A program made the translations under genes and the position numbers. From Cryptomeria japonica (Eukaryota; Streptophyta; Pinopsida; Cupressales; Cupressaceae), in the NCBI RefSeq assembly GCF_030272615.1, contig NC_081410.1:123747640-123811639 (forward strand): 64,000 nt of DNA, given 5' to 3'. Positions 46,901 through 52,900 of the stretch are shown here, piece after piece; position 1 is the stretch's first letter; every line of letters begins with the position of its first letter. The notes under the pieces are model-generated. The model searched no databases. It saw only the letters and a list, made by a program, of their open reading frames with translations, and was not told where the DNA came from.

Positions 46901-49900
46901 CTAAAAACTAAACTGAATAACTCCCTGGTGTCATACAACTGCGCGGACCTGCAATGCCTTCCCTCACCAATGCTTAGCTTCAGGCTTCCTTCTCACAGTA
47001 CGGACAACCACAACACTTATCGTGACATCTCTGATGCCCTTCGCCCAACTCCAACAAGTGTACTATAGCTCAAAAATAAACTGGGGGTTTGGGGCAGCGC
47101 CCCAGTGGGGTTGAGGGGCAGCACCCCTAGTGGGGTCCGGGTGCTGCCGCCAACACCAATTTACAACCCTCCGAACCACCCGAAAGTCCATGGCGCGCAT
47201 CATTTCTGTGATATTTTAAGATGTCAAAACCTTTCTTCTCCACTCTAATATTTTCAGCGTCCTGGCTCAAAACCCTTCTTCCCCACTCTAATATTTTCAG
47301 CGTCTTGGCTCTAGATGTCATCGAATGATTTTTCAATCTGGTCATTGTCGTTTTTTTTTTCACTGTAATGTCCCCGATGGCACCCCAGCCATACAACCTC
47401 CTCGTATGGTCAACAACAGCATTGACACCTCCAATCGTACGACCACCTTCCTGTGCGGTCAACACCCCTCCACCATACGGAATACCCCATACGGAATACA
47501 CGACCAACTGTCCACCATACACACCGTACGGGCCTCCTTCTGCACGCCGAATGCTTAACTACCTCTTGGATGGCTGTGTATGGCTGTGTATGCCTTCCTA
47601 TGCTTGCGCTGTGTTGTTGGGCGGAGTGTGTTTGTGCGGGGGTGAAGTGTGTTTGTGCGGGGCGGAGTGCGTTTGTGCAGGGCTGCGTTTATGTTTGTGT
47701 TTTATGTCACCGTGCCATTATTCCTTGCAGCAGCGGTGGTTTCCACCGCATGGTGGTCCACCGTCGATGGTCCCACGTCGATGGTCCCACCGTCGATGGT
47801 CCCACCATCGGTGTTGCCACCGTATGGTGGTTCCACTGCCAGTGTTGCCACCGCATGATGGTTCCACCGTCGGTGTTGCCACCGCCGGTGGTCCCACCGT
47901 CGGCGTTGCCACTGCACGGTGGTCCCACCGTGGCTTTCTTCAATTTTTTTCCGTACGGATCGTACGATTTTTTTTTAAAATTGTCCAGATTTGGCTTGGG
48001 TTTCATGCCTCTGGGATCGCCCTTTCTCGGTTTGCCTCGCCCGAGAGTCTCCCGCTTTGGGTCTCGTGCATCTCGAGTCGCCTGCCCAGCCTCTCAGGTC
48101 CCCTTCCATCCTATCGGGTTCCCCTCCGGACTCTTAGATGTCCTTCTGGTCTGTCGGGTCCCTTGCGTGCTTCTCGTGGTGGGGTTTCAATTTGGACTCG
48201 TTGGTGGCAAGTCTATTTTTTATGGCCATCCGAAGACCTAGAACCACCAATTCTATAGGGACCATGATCTCCTTCCCGTACATAAGAAGAAGAAGAATAA
48301 TAAAGATTTTGAAGGCTGCGGCCTTCCACACAGGGTTCCAATTGTTGCCAACACAAATGATCTTGGGATTATCTACGTCACCGAGGTTTGGGGCGTCTCC
48401 CTTCCAATATTCTTTGTATTCTGGTAGGTACACCTCCTCTGTTACTTGCTCTAGTTGCTCTACTTCGAGCCTGTAGCTCTGGAACATTTCGTAATCCTCC
48501 ATCTGCCAGTGGAAGAGCCCGTTCAATGACCCTGTCTCATCCTCGGAGCACTCTCCTAGTTTGAGAATCCCTTCCTCGTTGGGCTCCCTGCAGCCCCGTC
48601 CTTCGTCCCTCAGGTCGCCTTTTCCTTCACCCTCCGATTCCGAAGATGATGCTAGTTCCTCGCCGACAACCTGGGTCCTCAGATCAATGGTGTACTTCCG
48701 CCCCCCTTTCTCCATAGAAAGGGTGTTCTTTTTCCAGTCGTGGTTCACCTTTGCTGTAACCAGCCATCTTCTGCCTAAGATGGCGTCGTACCCCTTCTTC
48801 TTGAGTGGGATTACCACAAAATTTAGTATGAAGGGTTGCATGCCAATGGTGACCGGCTAGGCCATCAGGGTGTCGAGTGGCTTGATGCCGTGTTGGTTTG
48901 CACCTACCAAGTTGAACGTGGGTGGCCATAGTGTTGGCTTCCCCAACTTCTTCCACGTATCCTCTGGCAGTACATTCACCCCCGAACCTTCATCCACGAT
49001 GGTGTCCTTGAGGATAGCCCCGAGAATTCCCATCTCTACTACAGCAAGATGTTGACCACTATTTAAGGCCAACAACATTGGGTCAGCCGAGGGGCTGATC
49101 GGAACTTCCGCCCATGTGGCACGCAAAGGTGCCTGCGCAGTGGTTTGTATGGAACTAAAAATGGCGGTTCTTAATTGTGGCATTGTTTCTAGAAGGTCCT
49201 TTACCCTTATAGGTACTTCCATTTGTAGTACTTGCCCAATGATGTTATTTTCAGCTTCCGTACGGGATGATGTACTCACCACCTCGTTGTTCCGTCGTTC
49301 GACCGTCATCTCACGTTCAATATTGGCCTTTGCCTCTCGTAATCTCTCCTTCTCCGTACGGAGGTCAGGATAAGTGGCCTTTTTTGTTTGAGCAAGGGTG
49401 ATCGCTAGTACTTCTTTCTCGCCAGTCTTCTCAGCCTTCTCAATGTTGAGGAGATTAACCCCTACCTTTGGGCAATTTGCGTCCTCATGGTCGCCTGGCC
49501 CACACCATTGGTAGAGGTGCTGAGGGGTGGCTTCCTTCGTGCAATCACGGGCGAAGTGCCCCCACTGATTACAGGCCCTACATTAGATCATTGGTCGGCC
49601 CTTGGCGTCATACTAGATACGGCTTCCGTTATTGTTATTGTTGTTATTCCTTCCCCGCCGTGTCTGTTGTCCCGGTAACCTCCAGATGATGTCGTTGTGT
49701 TGGTTTGCTAGGCCGTACCCGCTGGTGCGGATGTTGTGACCTGCTCAGTGAACAACACTTGGCTCATTTGCGTACTTCGGATTTTCATGTTGTATGGGCA
49801 TTCCTTGATGGATTGTCCCATCACTTGGCAAATCTCACAAAAGGCCTTCGGGCAGGTGCCTTTTGTGTGGCCTTCTTCCTTACAATCAGTGCACCACACC

Positions 49901-52900
49901 TCTTCGTTTTTACTCGTGCTTCCTTTCATGTTCTTAAATTCCTTCAACATTCAGTGCATATCCTTTTGAAGAGCTTGCACCTTCTTACTTGATGATTCAT
50001 CACTGCTGCTTTCTCTCGAGGACTCCTCTTCTGCAGAGGACTTGTCCTTTTTCTTCCGCAATGTTTTGCCTTCACTTTCCAAATCCATCGCGCAGTCGTA
50101 TGCGTCATCGTATGAGGTGGGCGGTACAATTTTCATCTTTCTCCTCAGGGATAACCGCAACCCTTCCACGAACCATCTTTTCTTTAGTCCATCAGGCGGC
50201 TAGTTCTCCATCTTCCCTAGTAACTCCTTTAACCGTTGGCTGTATGTTCGCACTGTCTCGTGCTTTCCTTGTTTTGAGCTTAATATCTCCGCTAGGATCT
50301 CATTATCATCTCGAAGGAGTCGAAACTCCTCCTCGAAAGCTTTCTGTAGGTCATCCCATGTTCCCACCTTTGTTTTATCCACATCAGAGTACCAATCAAT
50401 GGCTACTCCTCTTAGGGTGGCAGGGAACTGCACCACCCAATCCGCTTTGTCAACTACCCCGTTGGCTGACCATATTGTCTCACATGTACGACAGTGCCGT
50501 ATGGGGTCATCGTTGCCATCTCCGTTGAATTTAGGCAACTTCTGTTTGCCCGCCATCGATGGGGGTCGTCTTCCTGGAGGTGGCTGTGGCTGTGTCTGTG
50601 CGCCGCTCCCTCTGGCGCCGGTGGTGTGTCCTGCGTGGGTGACTGGAGGTACGGTGTTTTGCCTGCCGTGTGTGGCACCTACAACCGTATGGTTGTCCTC
50701 CCCTCCGTTCTCACCCGCACCCACTCCTGGCTCCCTTTGGTGATCCTCACTTCGTGGCGTAAGGGATAAGTTTCTAAACTGATCCCGGGTCTCTTCGACT
50801 AGATTCCTCCGTAACCTTGTTTCCTCCAGAAACTCTTCGTGGCTTCTCACCCTACGGTGTTCTGGCAACGAGTAGAAATTTCCCTCGGCTTCTGCACCCT
50901 TCGTGACACCTCCTTGGTTCCCTTCGGGCCACCCTTCGGCTGGTCGTCTTTCGGCAAGTTGCCTCAGCCTCCGTCTACGTTCTACTTGCTGTTCCAGAAT
51001 CAAGGCCCTTTGCGCGGTCTCCCACTCGTCCGTTTCTGCTTTCTTATTTCGATCTTTATTTAATAGGTTGGGCATTAATTCCCATACATTTCCATAATTC
51101 ACAACACATAAACTAGAACACACCTTTATTAATTCATTTCGTCAATACAACTCGTGTCAATAATATGACACCTTTATTTGAATATAGAATGTTCCTTTAT
51201 CCCTATGGGATTCCGGGTTCAATTCCTTCCTGGCCTCGTGCCATCCTGCTCCGCTTCCTTACGGCTGCTTTCTTCGTATTGTTGAAGGATTTGTTGGCGT
51301 CGCTCTTCCTGGGCAATCTCCTCCAGGCGAGTTTGTTGTGCCAGCGATGCCTGTGCAAGCAACCAGGGAAGGTGGTTCATCAACCGATTCACTGCCGGGC
51401 TAACCTCTAGCGCTGTCCACACGGCACTTGGTGGGATTTCCGCCTCCGTGGCCTCTCGTCGGACGTAGGTCTCGATGGCTACCTGGAGCAGAATTGAAAA
51501 TTCCCTCATCGCAGTGTCTTCTCCGTTGTAGAGCTCTGTTTGCGCGTCGTCAGCCTCTGGGTTTATCTTACCAATGGGTAGGCCCATCGTGTCCGTGTGC
51601 CATCCGCGTCTTCTGTTCCCGAGTATGTCTAGGCAACGGCGCCAAATGTTTACCACATACGGGTAAACGATTAAATGCAGAAAGTAAATGCATAGAACAT
51701 AATGGAAATATATTAAATAACCTAAGTTACCGGTACCTCCAAGTTTTCCCCCAAATCCGGGTATGATATGTGTCGGATTCGGATTCGACTTGGAAACCCT
51801 ATGGAATCAGACAGGGTTCCTCTTTTTTGCTCCTGAAACATATCCCCATTTTGACCCACGAATCCCGACGAATCTGAGGTCGACATGGTGATTCCATGGA
51901 GTTTTTTTGATGAATTTGTGTCACGCACGAGGGGTTATTCATTGACTTCACGCATTTCGCTTGTCTTCGGCGGAGAAAATGGCACGATGCACTTGTCTTC
52001 AGCAGAGAAAACCAGTGACGACACAGAGGTAGACCAGCACAGAGGTAGACGGAACAGAGGTAGACCAGCACAGAGGTAGATGGCATAGAGGTAGACTAGT
52101 GAGGGCCCAACGGCACACGCACACGGGCACACGCACACGGCCAACTGAAATAATTTTTTTTTAATTTGTTTCTATAGTATTGTTGATGTCTTGTTTGTAT
52201 TTTTATTTCTTCGATTTATTTTGTTTATATTTATTTTCTATAGTTTTGTTTATGTATTCTTTGTATTTTTTATTTATATTTTGTATTTTAAACAAAATAA
52301 ATGGAGCCTTGATATAAATTTATTAATTTATGATTTATATATTAATTTATAATTTTATACAAATAATAAATATTAAATATTTATTTTTTATTTATGTGAA
52401 AATAAAATATTAATTACAAAATAGTTAAAATAATAATTATTAATAATACAAATCAAAATTAAATATAATATTTAATTTTAATCTATAGTACTATTATTTT
52501 AAATGTGAATATTTTTTTATTGTGTAACTAATATTTTATTTTCACATTAAATAAAAGTTAAATATTTAATTATAAGTTACTTTCATAATTAAATTTTAAT
52601 TATAGGTTACTTTCATTATTAAAGTTTGTAAATATTTAAATATTGTTATAGGTTACTTTCATAATTATAATAATTTCACTTTCACTTTAAATTAAATGTA
52701 AATATTTAACATCTATAATTTATTGTTTAATATTAAATGTTAATAATTATTTTTTAATTTGTTGTAGATAGCATAATGGCAACCACTGCTAGCTCTATTC
52801 CTCAACGGACTTTCAAAACCAATCCAAATTCACCCATATGTGTATATATTTATGATTTTTATATCTTTTTGTATGGACGTACCCAAACCGCCCCCAAAAA

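Noticed and set aside
47368-48258. 296- and 262-residue + strand ORFs
   Set aside because: They are open because of a GC-rich 15-bp array and run opposite to the gypsy coding strand. No domain is recognised.
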